Assembly (NCBI GenBank): GCA_004554775.1
Contig: SFKI01000032.1
Location: forward strand, 1 to 16,988
DNA from: Subdoligranulum variabile
GTDB taxonomy: Bacteria; Bacillota; Clostridia; Oscillospirales; Ruminococcaceae
Length of the DNA: 16,988 bases
Direction of reading: 5' to 3'
The position numbers and the translations under genes were made by a program. Shown one piece after another: positions 7,212 through 15,616 of the stretch. The notes below the pieces were generated by a model, which made no database searches, was not told the DNA's origin, and saw only the letters and a list, made by a program, of their open reading frames with translations. The stretch's first letter is position 1. The number at the start of each line of letters is the position of its first letter.

Positions 7212-10091
7212 CTATCGACCTATTTCCTCCAACAACTCGAGCGCCACATCCCTGCTGCAAATACGCATCAGACCGTCATCCTCTTTATCTCGTGATAGTA
7301 GGTTGGTACTGCCGTACCAGACGATCTCCTGATCAATGACAGCAAAATGCGTGTGTAGGTCGGGTTGGAGAACGAGATAGATTCCGGCGGATTGCAGCAT
7401 GGTCTGCAGTGCCTTGGTCGGCTCTACGCGGGCCTGCGGGTAACTATCGGCGGGCAGCGTTATGACGGTTACGCTTACCCCAGCCGTTTGCTGCTGTTCT
7501 ACCAGTGCAATCAGCCGGCGAGCTTTGCTCTTATTCAATCCGGGACTTGCAATGTAAATGCTCTTGTTTGCCTGCTGCAAATCCTTTTCGTAAACAGGCA
7601 GATAGGATTCACTGTCGAAAATAGCATTAGCAGTCTGCTTTTCCTGATTTGGCGCTGTAATGATCTCATAGCCAATCCGCTTGTAGGTGCGCAGCCGTTT
7701 GTAATACATGGATTCCAGCACGCGGATGTGTGCATCCACATAATCGTAAATGATGACATCCTGCTTACCCTCATAGTCGCGGTGCAGACGGCCTGCGTAT
7801 TGCTCAACATTGCCTTGCCACGAGATCGGCATGGCCAGCATCATGGTGTCCAGCCGCGGGAAATTGAACCCTTCGCCGATATATTGGCCGATAGCCACCA
7901 AAACAACACTTTCCGCAGGAGGAACTGCCCTCATTTGGGTGCGCAGTTCCTCTTTTTGCTTGGTACTGCTGCCGCCCTGCAATAGAAAAATGTGGTCGGT
8001 TTTCGTTTTCAGGCGTTCGTATAAAAATGCGGCATGCTCTTTTTCCTTGGTCAGCACCAGCGGTGTGCGTCTGGCCTGCAGGCATGCAGTCACATCAGTC
8101 AGGATTTGCTCGTTGCGGACTTCGCTCTCCACCACGGCGCGGCGGGCCTGATTGTAACTGAGTTTGTTCGCATTTGGCACAAACAAACGGGTAAAGCGCG
8201 GGTAAACGAGGTGCTGCACATCCTGCGCGGCTGCGCGGTCCTTGGCGGTATAACGGTAGCGGATAGGCCCAAGCTGCATAAAAATTTTCTGTTCCTGCCC
8301 ATCGTCACGCTTGGGCGTGGCCGTCAGACCGTAGACATATTTGGCGCTGACGGCGTTCAGTACATCCTCAGCAATGGCAGCCCCGGCGTGATGGCATTCA
8401 TCCATAATGACCATGCCATAGTTTTTGACCAGTGCGTTCACAGCATCGCCCTGCCCCAAAGAGGTGATCATAGCGACATCTACGATTCCCCCAAGCCTGT
8501 TGCGCCCGCCGGACAGCGTGCCGATGAGGCTGGGAAGCTTTTTATGCCGCCCTTTTGGGGTGATGTACTCAGGCAAGGGCTCGTCGATTTGAAGGAATTT
8601 CTCAAAATCCTCCAGCCAGTTTTTCATGATTTCGGCATTATGAACCAGTACCAAGGTGTTGACCTTGCGCTGCGCCACAAGGTATGCACCAACCGCCGTT
8701 TTGCCGAAAGCCGTGGCGGCGCAGAGCACACCTGTGTCCTGCGCCAGCATTGCAGCGGCGGCCTCTGCCTGCGCAGGGTATAGTGAGCCATGGAAATCCA
8801 CCTTGATTTTATGGCCGATTTGGCGCTCATCGCTTATCGTATAAGGAATTTCGGCAGTGGCTAATTGCGCCGTCAGCTGATTCTGACAGCCGCGCGGCAG
8901 GTGAATAAAGTTGCCGACATCCTCACCACAGAAAACGATGCGCGGTATATTGCGCGTGGAAAACCCCAGAGCCTTCTTTTTGTAAAACTCAGGATTGCTG
9001 TAAGCCGCCAGCCGCCGCAGCGCGTTTTGTAAGCGGGGCTTTACGCCGGCTGCGTCTATGTAAATGCCGTTGGCAAGCGTTATGGACAGTGGCTGCGCGG
9101 CATCTTCTTTATGAAACAGCACAGGCAATTTTTTCCACGGCTTTTCAGTATCTTCTATATCTTCCGTTTTGGCAAGCGTTCCCAACTCACCGTCTGTACT
9201 CCAAAGCGCTGACTTTTCCTCGATAAACGTCTTGCTGATTTTCTGTACGGATTTCAGATATTCCCACTGATTGGGATAGGCGTCCCAGCTTTCATCTACA
9301 AATGCGCTGTTGCCTTGCTGAAGTGCCTGCCCTTGCAGAGGCAGGGCTATTAGGTTTCCTAAACCGCCATCGGGGAGATGCTCCTGTGCAGGCAACATAC
9401 GGTCATAGGTTTTGAAGTCTTTTAAATTGACGGACTCCGCGCCCTTAGTAAGTAATGCGGAGCCAAATTTGCGGGCCAGTTCAGCAGAAATCGGTGCATC
9501 AAAAAACAGCCAGACATGTGCGCCGCTGCCGGAACGGGAACGTTCCACGTAGCAAGGCACACTGTTCTGGCTGCAAATTTGGCGCAAAGCATCCACATCC
9601 TCCTGCCACACAGTGCCGGGGGATGCTTCGTGGTCATCAAAATCAAAAACGAGAAAACGGCAGGTGTCATCCGGCAGCAGAGGATAGATGCCGATCACGT
9701 CGCTGCCATCGGATTTTTCTCCGGTCAGATGCGCCATCAATGCGCGCTGATTTAGCGGCGCCCAGCTGCGATTGGGACAGGACGCACACTTGACCTTTTG
9801 ACGGTCTGCTTTTGGGCAGACGCCGTATCGCCACAGATTTTCACAGACAGGAAAATACCCGGCTTTTCCGCTTTTCATCACCGCACGTTTGGCGTAGACG
9901 TCACTGCGCCCGTGAAATAAGGAATAGAAGAAACGGGCATGAGTTGGGCTGATGACCACAGAAATCGGGGCAATTATACTTTGACTACCGGGAACATCCG
10001 GAGCATCAAAGGAAATATTGTGGGCTGAGAGAATACTTTCCAGATAGGCAATGCGTTTTTTTAAGATGTAGATTTCTGTGGCGTCATTCAT
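7212..10091 (-). CDS. TOTE-type primase - SF2 helicase - PLD nuclease-like protein
   Basis: A 959-residue protein with three parts. Residues ~45-290 form an archaeo-eukaryotic-type primase domain of the TOTE conflict-system class. It has a zinc cluster (C83, C92, C102, C105), an acidic metal site F149-D150-F-D152-D-H, G-S-G-A-H192-V-W, and GLGNLIALPL. Residues ~430-800 form a superfamily 2 helicase: A-F-G463-K464-T465 (Walker A), D564-E-C-H567, T590-A-T592, and Q764-Y-A-G-R-L-H-R771 (motif VI). Residues ~840-955 resemble a PLD phosphodiesterase: H913-T-H915-F-A-V-I-D920, then WYGSTNLL. The usual Lys of the HxK motif is His here. Such proteins are predicted to act on invading nucleic acid, with helicase remodelling plus primase and nuclease activity; this is prediction, not shown. 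The start is supported by GGAGG (10099-10103) 7 bases before the ATG. It is monocistronic and lies upstream of, and on the same strand as, the DUF4160 operon. Confidence 0.85.
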   Translation of the reverse strand: MNDATEIYILKKRIAYLESILSAHNISFDAPDVPGSQSIIAPISVVISPTHARFFYSLFHGRSDVYAKRAVMKSGKAGYFPVCENLWRYGVCPKADRQKVKCASCPNRSWAPLNQRALMAHLTGEKSDGSDVIGIYPLLPDDTCRFLVFDFDDHEASPGTVWQEDVDALRQICSQNSVPCYVERSRSGSGAHVWLFFDAPISAELARKFGSALLTKGAESVNLKDFKTYDRMLPAQEHLPDGGLGNLIALPLQGQALQQGNSAFVDESWDAYPNQWEYLKSVQKISKTFIEEKSALWSTDGELGTLAKTEDIEDTEKPWKKLPVLFHKEDAAQPLSITLANGIYIDAAGVKPRLQNALRRLAAYSNPEFYKKKALGFSTRNIPRIVFCGEDVGNFIHLPRGCQNQLTAQLATAEIPYTISDERQIGHKIKVDFHGSLYPAQAEAAAAMLAQDTGVLCAATAFGKTAVGAYLVAQRKVNTLVLVHNAEIMKNWLEDFEKFLQIDEPLPEYITPKGRHKKLPSLIGTLSGGRNRLGGIVDVAMITSLGQGDAVNALVKNYGMVIMDECHHAGAAIAEDVLNAVSAKYVYGLTATPKRDDGQEQKIFMQLGPIRYRYTAKDRAAAQDVQHLVYPRFTRLFVPNANKLSYNQARRAVVESEVRNEQILTDVTACLQARRTPLVLTKEKEHAAFLYERLKTKTDHIFLLQGGSSTKQKEELRTQMRAVPPAESVVLVAIGQYIGEGFNFPRLDTMMLAMPISWQGNVEQYAGRLHRDYEGKQDVIIYDYVDAHIRVLESMYYKRLRTYKRIGYEIITAPNQEKQTANAIFDSESYLPVYEKDLQQANKSIYIASPGLNKSKARRLIALVEQQQTAGVSVTVITLPADSYPQARVEPTKALQTMLQSAGIYLVLQPDLHTHFAVIDQEIVWYGSTNLLSRDKEDDGLMRICSRDVALELLEEIGR

Positions 10092-10131
10092 GTACAGCCC
10101 TCCAAACGTATCCTAGATGTGCAGATAATAT

Positions 10132-10173
10132 TTGTATATTTTTATCTTATACAAAAAGCAAGACTTGCGCAAG
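10132..10173 (-). promoter_or_regulatory. Promoter of the TOTE helicase with two palindromes
   Basis: TTGCGC (-35, 10167-10172) and TAAGAT (-10, 10144-10149) lie 17 bases apart on the minus strand. The -35 box is inside a perfect 10-bp palindrome CTTGCGCAAG (10164-10173). The -10 box is flanked by a 7-bp inverted repeat, TTGTATA (10132-10138) and TATACAA (10148-10154). Both are well placed for repressor binding. No candidate repressor other than the DUF2442-HTH protein is nearby, and its own operator (TCACG...CGTGA) differs. Confidence 0.6.
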
Positions 10174-10493
10174 ATATATTTAGAAGAAGTTTAGCTGAGT
10201 TGAGCATCGCTCAAGAGTCGTAGTTCAACATCGCAAAAAACGACCCTCAATAGAGATGAAAAAATCGAACAGCATGACATAAATACAAACGATAATACGG
10301 CGATTTTGGTGGTGCAAAATATAAAGTAGCGCAGTTGAAAATAGGTATTAAGTCGGAGTTCTGCGACAGCCCGCAAAATACGATGTACATACGTTGTTTC
10401 TGTTCATTGTGCTGCGTTTGGCAGGCGGTTTCCGAACGGGGATTATTGATGTTGCACCGTTCAAAATCGTGGGATTTCTCAAAACGCCTCAAT
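10174..10493. other. Non-coding stretch between helicase promoter and 11-bp repeats
   Basis: No credible gene is seen. TTGAGC (10200-10205) and GCTCAA (10209-10214) form a small hairpin with a 3-base loop. Short open frames here on either strand lack ribosome sites and protein-like composition. The position next to the repeat array suggests an attachment or control region. Confidence 0.4.
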
Positions 10494-10548
10494 AGTAGTC
10501 TGGCAGTAGTCAGACAGTGGTCAGATAGTCGTCAGACAGTAGTCAAGA
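10494..10548 (+). repeat. Five exact-period 11-bp tandem repeats, consensus AGTAGTCAGAC
   Basis: Five units follow one another without gaps: AGTAGTCTGGC, AGTAGTCAGAC, AGTGGTCAGAT, AGTCGTCAGAC and AGTAGTCAAGA. The core GTNGTC is constant, and the period of about one helical turn puts all units on one face of the DNA. The same motif occurs twice at 6390-6411. The pattern fits arm-type sites of a tyrosine integrase or iterons of a replication or regulatory protein. With the tRNA half-site at the other end, integrase arm sites are favoured. Confidence 0.7.
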
Positions 10549-10657
10549 TTGAAGGAAAAACGAGAAGAAAACAGGCAAAAATAGGATCAAATCTTAGAAC
10601 ATGCCGCTGGCGTTCCCTTTTGAAATCTCCAACCGTAGAGGGGTTAGGAAATACACC

Positions 10658-10957
10658 CTACGAATAAAGGTCTGTCAGTGTTACCAGCCGCACTACTCCG
10701 CGCGCCTGAGCCTGAAGCAGACTTTCCGTGAATCCTCCTTTGGAGAAAATATAGTAGTGGAAATGGCAGCCTGGTCTGAACACAGAGGCGTAGTCCCTTA
10801 TCAAATCGAGTTCCTCCATGCCGACTTTCTCATTCTGATAGTTACACGAACCAATGAGATAGTTCCTGCCAGCGATGGGCGTTCCGACGAGGTCGATCTG
10901 GATTTGTTTCTTCTTTTTGGGATCGGTACCCCACCACTGCCCGATCTCACGCAGTTC
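10658..10957 (-). pseudogene. C-terminal fragment of a DUF234-type (archaeal-class) ATPase
   Basis: About 99 residues on the minus strand, from LREIGQWWGTDPKKKKQIQI to LLQAQARGVVRLVTLTDLYS and a stop at 10658. This matches the C-terminal DUF234 (PD-(D/E)XK-like) part of the archaeal-class P-loop ATPases. The expected acidic/Cys positions appear as QIDLVGT and GSCNYQN; the usual E-x-K is replaced by C-N-Y, so even this nuclease-like site looks altered. The ATPase domain and the rest are missing: protein-like sequence ends at about 10957, where the plus-strand membrane gene begins. It is a leftover of a lost gene. Confidence 0.7.
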
Positions 10958-10958
10958 G

Positions 10959-11477
10959 ATGGGGCTCTTGGGTGGTGTTTTGTTGTTCGTTTGCATCCTG
11001 GGTGCATGGTATTGTGGGCTGTGGATCGTTTCTGGCAGCACTGCGATGGGCCTGTTGATCAGCATCGGGATGTATCTCCATGGACTGCGCCGCACCCTCC
11101 AGGAGGAGCAGAAAGAAGGCCTCACCCGGAAACAGAGCCTGCGCAAACACTGGATTGCGTCTTTTTCCGGCGCTGCGATTGCGGTGATGCTTCTGGTGAT
11201 TCTTGCTGCGGCGGGCGTCCGTGGGTTTCAGATCCATCAGCTGAAACGGCAGGTCATCGACATTGCCAGGGCGGCCGGGTATGAAGATGTGCAGGTGACA
11301 GCCGACTGGCACTGGGAATCCGACTGGTACGATTTCACCATAGAAGCAGAAACGCCCGATGGGAAAAACACCAACTCCGGAATCGCCAGACTGAGCGACA
11401 TCAAATCGATTCCTTATTCTGAACGGTTTTCCGTCTATTATACGTTTATACTGAATCGATGGGAAGTAAAGGTGTAG
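10959..11477 (+). CDS. Small membrane protein of unknown function, possibly 5'-altered
   Basis: A 172-residue protein with hydrophobic helices at ~2-24, ~26-42 and ~65-87 (SFSGAAIAVMLLVILAAAG). A soluble C-terminal half follows, with paired aromatic residues (ADWHWESDWYDFTIEAETPD) that may form a small extracytoplasmic beta domain. I do not recognise the family. The ATG at 10959 is the first residue of protein-like sequence but has no ribosome site before it. The upstream DNA is the DUF234 fragment in antisense, so the true 5' end may have been lost at the junction. The gene stands alone and ends 200 bases before a strong hairpin. Confidence 0.6.
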   Translation: MGLLGGVLLFVCILGAWYCGLWIVSGSTAMGLLISIGMYLHGLRRTLQEEQKEGLTRKQSLRKHWIASFSGAAIAVMLLVILAAAGVRGFQIHQLKRQVIDIARAAGYEDVQVTADWHWESDWYDFTIEAETPDGKNTNSGIARLSDIKSIPYSERFSVYYTFILNRWEVKV

Positions 11478-11685
11478 CGGCACAAAATGCGGACACAAAA
11501 TTTTGATTTTGGGGATAAATAGCCTGTTATAGGACATTCGTCAATCGGGTGGGGCTGCGTATAGAGGCCTTGCGGTGCTGTCTGCTGTACTTCTTCGCAC
11601 GCCTGTGTGAATCAGACCTTTAGAAGAAGAGCCCGCTGAAGGAGTGCCTGCTGTCCGGTTGCCTGTTTCCGAAAAGAGTAAACAA

Positions 11686-11725
11686 AAACAAGCTGCATTT
11701 CAGGAACCTGAGATGCAGCTTGTTT
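11686..11725 (-). terminator. Strong terminator after the glycoside hydrolase gene
   Basis: AAACAAGCTGCATTTCAGG (11686-11704) pairs with CCTGAGATGCAGCTTGTTT (11707-11725) at 18 of 19 positions. On the minus strand the stem is followed by TTTTTGTTT. It lies 15 bases after the glycoside hydrolase stop codon, and on the plus strand TTTGTTTG follows, so it may stop transcription from both sides. The 11478-11685 stretch before it holds nothing I can identify. Confidence 0.85.
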
Positions 11726-11740
11726 GTTTGGCAGTGCCTG

Positions 11741-14143
11741 TCAGAAATCCAGTTCCAGCGGCGGCAGGCCTTCGGCAGTGAAGCGGGCATGGCCCGAACC
11801 GCGGAACACCGCCATCACGGTGCCTTGGTAAGTGGGGCAGACGGTACCATCGTAGGGGTCCTCCGAGCAGGGATTGGCGCTGCCAAAGCCCAGCAGCGTG
11901 CCGTCCTGCACCTCCACCGTCACGGTGCGGGTGTCCGACAGGTTGGGGAGACCCTCGCGGTCGGTCAGGCGCAGTGTCACAAAGGTCAGCTCCCCGCCGC
12001 GCTCCACCTCCGGCGTCAGCGCAGCAGAGGCCCCGGCGGTGTGCAGCGTGTGGCGGCCGGTCTCCTGTCCATCAGTGTAGGAAATGGCGGTCAGCTCGCC
12101 CGGCTCGTAGGGAATACTAAAGCTGGCGGTAAAGCCGTGCTCCTCCCCGGCAGGCTGACGGCCCGCGCTGCGCCCGTTGACCAGCAGTTCCACCTCGTCG
12201 GCGTCGCTGTACACATCCACATTGGCGGGCTGGCCCTCAAAGCCGGGCCAGGTCCAGCTGGCGAGGTTGTCTTTCAGCATCCAGGGGGTGCGGGAGGGTG
12301 TTTGCCCGTAGCGGTCCACCCGCTCCACCGCGATATATGGCGCTTTGCGCAGACCGAACACGATTTCCCGCAGATAGCTGATGGGGCGGCGGCCGCCCAG
12401 CAGGTCCAGATCCCCGATGCTGGCGGTGCGCTCCGGGTAGACGCTGGAAAAGTTTGCGGCGCCGTCATAGTGGAAGATGCCGCAGCCCGCCTCGCCCAGA
12501 TAATCGTACCCGGCCCATGTGAAGTCCCCCAACAGGTGCGGGTGCCGCTTGACAAGCCCCCACAGCCGGGCAATGTCGGCGGGGAAAGTCTCGGTGCCCA
12601 CCACTGTCTTGTTGGGGTGCAGTTCCTGCTCCAGCAGATGGCGGCCCGTCAGGTAGTTCAGCCCGATGACGTCCACCGTATGGGAAGGCTCGTCCAGCAG
12701 GGCGGTCAGGGTGGGGTGGGCAGCGAACCGGTCGCCGGTCTCCCCGGCCATCAGGCCCATCATGCCGTTGAAAGCGTTGCTGCCCGCGCCGTCCGCGCCG
12801 GTTTTGCCGGGGGCGGACAGCAGTTCTTTCATCATAGGAACGATCTGCCCGCCGAAGCTGGCCGCCATCAGCCCGTTGATGCCGTTGGTGGTATACCGGG
12901 TGGGATCCAGCCGGTGCAGATGCTCTGTCATGGCGCGTCCCAGCTGGCAGCCCCGGGGCGAAGCCACCTCGGTGATCTCATTGCCGATGGAGTACAGCAC
13001 TACACAGGGATGGTTGTAGTCCTTGGCCGCCATGCGGTCCAGGATCTCCGGCCAGCTTTGTGCAAAATGGGACGCGGCATCGTGGGGATTTTTGTGTACT
13101 GTCCAGACGTCGCTCACCTCGTCCATCACCAGCATACCCAACTCGTCACAGGCCTCCAGCATTTCCCGGCTCATGGGATGATGGGCGCTGCGCAGTGCGT
13201 TGAAACCCGCCTCCTTCAGCTGCCGGCAGCGGCGGCGCTCGGCGTCGGGCCAGGTGGCCGCGCCCAGAATACCGTTGTCGTGGTGGATGCAGGCGCCCCG
13301 CAGCTTGACAGCTTTCCCGTTGAGCCGCAGCCCCCGGCGGGCGTCCAGTGTCAGGGTACGCAGGCCCACCCGCAGCGCGGCGCGGTCCAGCACCTGCCCT
13401 CCGTCCTCCACCGTCACGGTGCAGTCATACAGGTTCGGGTGGTCGCAGTCCCACAGCTTTGGCGCGGGAATGGCCAGCGTCTGGCGCACCGTTTCGAATT
13501 GACCGGGAAACACCGTCACCGGGGCGCGGCCGGTCTCGCCGCCCAGAGACACACAGACCTGCACGGTGCGGGGAGTGACCGCGCTGCTTTTCACGGCGGC
13601 GGCGACCTCCACCAGTGCGTAATCTCCATCGGCGGAGAGGGTCGTCACCTGCACGCCCTCAGCGGGCAGGTGAATGGGCCCGCCCACCCACAGCCGCACG
13701 CCCCGGTACAGCCCGCTGCCAGAGTACCACCGGCTGTTGGGTACGGCGCTGTTGTCGGCAAGAACCTTGATGCGGTTTTCCGCGCCGTACAGCAGGTCGG
13801 TTGAGAGGTCGGCGTAAAAATTGGTGTAGCCGTTCACGCTGGATGCCGCCAGTGTGCCGTTCAGGTAGACCTGTGCTGTTTGGTACACGCCCTCAAATTC
13901 CAGCGCAACGGTGCAGCCTTTCCAGTCCGCAGGAGCAAAAAATCGTTTCTGATAGATATACTGCCCGCCCGGATAAAACCCGGTCTGGGCGCCGCTGGGG
14001 GTATCCGGCGTGCGCGGCTCGTGGACCATGGCGTCGTGGGGCAGTGTGATGCAGGGCGGCTGCGGCCCGCCCATGGCGGCGGCCCGGGCGGCTGCGGGGT
14101 CTTTGAAAAACTGCCAGTTGTCGTTGAAGGATTGGGGAATCAT
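11741..14143 (-). CDS. Glycoside hydrolase family 2 (beta-galactosidase/beta-glucuronidase class)
   Basis: An 800-residue protein without a signal peptide, so cytoplasmic. It has the GH2 order: sugar-binding jelly roll (~1-155, with RWYSGSGLYRGVRLWV), Ig-like domain (~160-265), TIM barrel (~270-590), then DUF4982-like and Ig-like C-terminal domains (~600-800, ending with the typical GTLLGFGSANP). The acid/base Glu is E389 in YSIGNEI and the likely nucleophile is E518 in VVGTETFP. R318-S-A-H-H-P is the conserved substrate-site motif. It hydrolyses terminal beta-linked sugars by a retaining mechanism. The exact sugar cannot be read from sequence, though beta-galactosides are the commonest for this domain layout. 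Its ATG overlaps the symporter TGA (ATGA), with GGAGG (14151-14155) 7 bases before it, so the two genes are translationally coupled. Confidence 0.92.
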   Translation of the reverse strand: MIPQSFNDNWQFFKDPAAARAAAMGGPQPPCITLPHDAMVHEPRTPDTPSGAQTGFYPGGQYIYQKRFFAPADWKGCTVALEFEGVYQTAQVYLNGTLAASSVNGYTNFYADLSTDLLYGAENRIKVLADNSAVPNSRWYSGSGLYRGVRLWVGGPIHLPAEGVQVTTLSADGDYALVEVAAAVKSSAVTPRTVQVCVSLGGETGRAPVTVFPGQFETVRQTLAIPAPKLWDCDHPNLYDCTVTVEDGGQVLDRAALRVGLRTLTLDARRGLRLNGKAVKLRGACIHHDNGILGAATWPDAERRRCRQLKEAGFNALRSAHHPMSREMLEACDELGMLVMDEVSDVWTVHKNPHDAASHFAQSWPEILDRMAAKDYNHPCVVLYSIGNEITEVASPRGCQLGRAMTEHLHRLDPTRYTTNGINGLMAASFGGQIVPMMKELLSAPGKTGADGAGSNAFNGMMGLMAGETGDRFAAHPTLTALLDEPSHTVDVIGLNYLTGRHLLEQELHPNKTVVGTETFPADIARLWGLVKRHPHLLGDFTWAGYDYLGEAGCGIFHYDGAANFSSVYPERTASIGDLDLLGGRRPISYLREIVFGLRKAPYIAVERVDRYGQTPSRTPWMLKDNLASWTWPGFEGQPANVDVYSDADEVELLVNGRSAGRQPAGEEHGFTASFSIPYEPGELTAISYTDGQETGRHTLHTAGASAALTPEVERGGELTFVTLRLTDREGLPNLSDTRTVTVEVQDGTLLGFGSANPCSEDPYDGTVCPTYQGTVMAVFRGSGHARFTAEGLPPLELDF

Positions 14144-15528
14144 GCCTTTGCCTCCGTTGCGTGTGCGTTGTCCCAGTCGCGGTTGGCCTGCTCCACCTTC
14201 AGCTGGGAGATGAGCAGTGTCTGCAAAATCTGGAACAAAAAGGGAATGACGATGTACATAAAGGTGATCATACGCAGCGCGCCGTCGGTCTGCACAGCAG
14301 CCAGACCGTCAAAGCCGCCCGCCGCCAGCAGCAGGCCGCACAGGGCGCTGCCGATGCCGCCGCCCACCTTGACGCCCAGAGAGGAGCAGCTGAACATGGT
14401 ACCGTCCAGATGTACGCCCTGGGTCTTGAAGGTGTAGGCGCTGGTCTCCGCCACATAGGCGTTGAGGGTACCCATGATGGAACCGGTGCAGGCACCCTTG
14501 AGCATCATGCAGGCCAGCATCAGGGTGACGTTTTTCGCCAGCGCCGCGCCGATAAACCCAAGACCGAACACCAGCGACAGGCAAAATCCGTAGAAGTTGA
14601 CTTTCCACATACTGCCGAACTTTTTCACCAGAATGGGGGTGACGGACAGCGCCACAATCATGGGGAGCATCTGCGCCATGGAGAACAGTCCCAGCAGGGC
14701 TGGATTGCCCATAATGTAGGTCATGTAATACACGCCCACGCCCTGTGTGATGCCGCTGCCGCAGTACTGACAGAGGTAGATGCCCAGAATGACCAGATAA
14801 TATTTGTTGGACAGCAGATATCTGGCGGACTGTACCAGACTGATTTTTTCCGTGGGGATGGTTTCGGTGCTGCCGGTCTTGCGTTCCTCAGGCAGCTCCC
14901 TGACAGACAGGCAGCTGATGGAGTTGATGAGCAGCGCCAACACCGCATACACCAGCGCCACGGTGCGCCAGCCTGCCGCGCCGCCGCCAAAGCCTTCCAC
15001 CAGACCCATGGTGATGGAGGGCACCAGAATGTTGGTGAACAGCGAGAACATGAACCGGATGGAACCCAGCTGCACCCGCTCGTTGGCGCTGCGGGTAATG
15101 AGGGCGGACAGCGCCGAGTAGGCGATGCCGTTGGCGGTGAAGAACACCGCGTTCAGTGAGGTGTAGACGATGAAAAAGTAGACATACTGCATGACGGCGC
15201 TGCCCGCAGGCACACAGAACAGCAGGAAGGTACACAGCGATACGCCCACCTGCGCGTAGAGCATCCAGGGGCGAGCTTTGCCCAGTCTGGTGTGGGTACG
15301 GTCCATCATGGAGCCGAAAAAGATGTCAGTGACGCCATCCAGAAACTTGGAGGCCATCATCAGCATACCGATGACGGCGCTGTTCAGTCCAACAGTATTG
15401 GTAAGATAGATCATGATAAAGCTGCCAATCAGACCGTAACCCAGATTGCAGGCCAGGTCACCGGAGCCATAGGCGAGTTTGTGATACCATTTGAGATAAC
15501 GCTTGTCTTCCGGACGTTTTTCTTCCAT
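14140..15528 (-). CDS. GPH-family sugar:cation symporter (MelB/UidB-like)
   Basis: A 462-residue integral membrane protein with about 12 hydrophobic helices. Helix 2 carries the paired aspartates of the GPH family (D64-G-V-T-D68), the cation-binding motif of MelB, followed by the loop MMDRTHTRLGKARPWML. The N-terminus YHKLAYGSGDLACNLGYG is also typical. It should import a glycoside with Na+ or H+ for the hydrolase encoded just downstream (4-base overlap). The start at 15528 is chosen over the upstream ATG at 15582 because AAGGGG (15536-15541) lies 7 bases before it and homologous-looking sequence begins here. A UidB-like glucuronide permease is an alternative to a galactoside or melibiose carrier. 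Confidence 0.9.
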   Translation of the reverse strand: MEEKRPEDKRYLKWYHKLAYGSGDLACNLGYGLIGSFIMIYLTNTVGLNSAVIGMLMMASKFLDGVTDIFFGSMMDRTHTRLGKARPWMLYAQVGVSLCTFLLFCVPAGSAVMQYVYFFIVYTSLNAVFFTANGIAYSALSALITRSANERVQLGSIRFMFSLFTNILVPSITMGLVEGFGGGAAGWRTVALVYAVLALLINSISCLSVRELPEERKTGSTETIPTEKISLVQSARYLLSNKYYLVILGIYLCQYCGSGITQGVGVYYMTYIMGNPALLGLFSMAQMLPMIVALSVTPILVKKFGSMWKVNFYGFCLSLVFGLGFIGAALAKNVTLMLACMMLKGACTGSIMGTLNAYVAETSAYTFKTQGVHLDGTMFSCSSLGVKVGGGIGSALCGLLLAAGGFDGLAAVQTDGALRMITFMYIVIPFLFQILQTLLISQLKVEQANRDWDNAHATEAKA

Positions 15529-15586
15529 TTTTGTTCCCCTTCTTCGTGGTTGTGTGGGTTTGAAATCGGATGTTGCCGGCATCCTT

Positions 15587-15616
15587 ATTGTAGCAAATCT
15601 TGACAGGGAACCACAA
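15587..15616 (-). promoter_or_regulatory. Promoter of the symporter-hydrolase operon
   Basis: TTGTGG (-35, 15611-15616) and TACAAT (-10, 15587-15592) are 18 bases apart on the minus strand. The -35 box lies inside the spacer of the oppositely directed regulator promoter, so the two promoters overlap and probably compete. Confidence 0.6.

Larger units (their letters stand above)
6252..10548. mobile_element. Candidate tRNA-Arg-integrated island with TOTE helicase and DUF4160/DUF2442 genes
   Basis: The left boundary is the point where tRNA-Arg identity stops. The interior is set off by related 11-bp direct repeats near both ends (6390-6411 and 10494-10548). It holds three minus-strand genes of conflict-system type. 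No integrase, no intact tRNA-Arg and no second core site are visible to the right. The right end is therefore uncertain: it may lie beyond 10548 or have been lost in a later rearrangement. Confidence 0.5.

Noticed and set aside
10494..10548. CRISPR array
   Set aside because: Units are 11 bases long and contiguous with no spacers; no cas genes are present.
10626..10641. Second copy of the tRNA-Arg core (CTCCAACCGTAGAGG) as the right attachment site
   Set aside because: Only about 10 of 15 bases match, and it lies in the opposite orientation to the tRNA half, which would not allow excision.
10335..10667. Plus-strand frame of 110 codons through the 11-bp repeats
   Set aside because: No ribosome site, composition unlike a protein, and the second half is just the tandem repeats translated.
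10601..11284. Plus-strand frame of 227 codons
   Set aside because: It overlaps the DUF234 fragment in antisense and the membrane protein in another frame, with no start signal or family resemblance.
11720..13804. Long plus-strand open frame of 694 codons opposite the glycoside hydrolase
   Set aside because: It is a by-product of the GC-rich third codon positions of the GH2 gene; the translation is A/G/Q/H-rich with no domain and no ribosome site.
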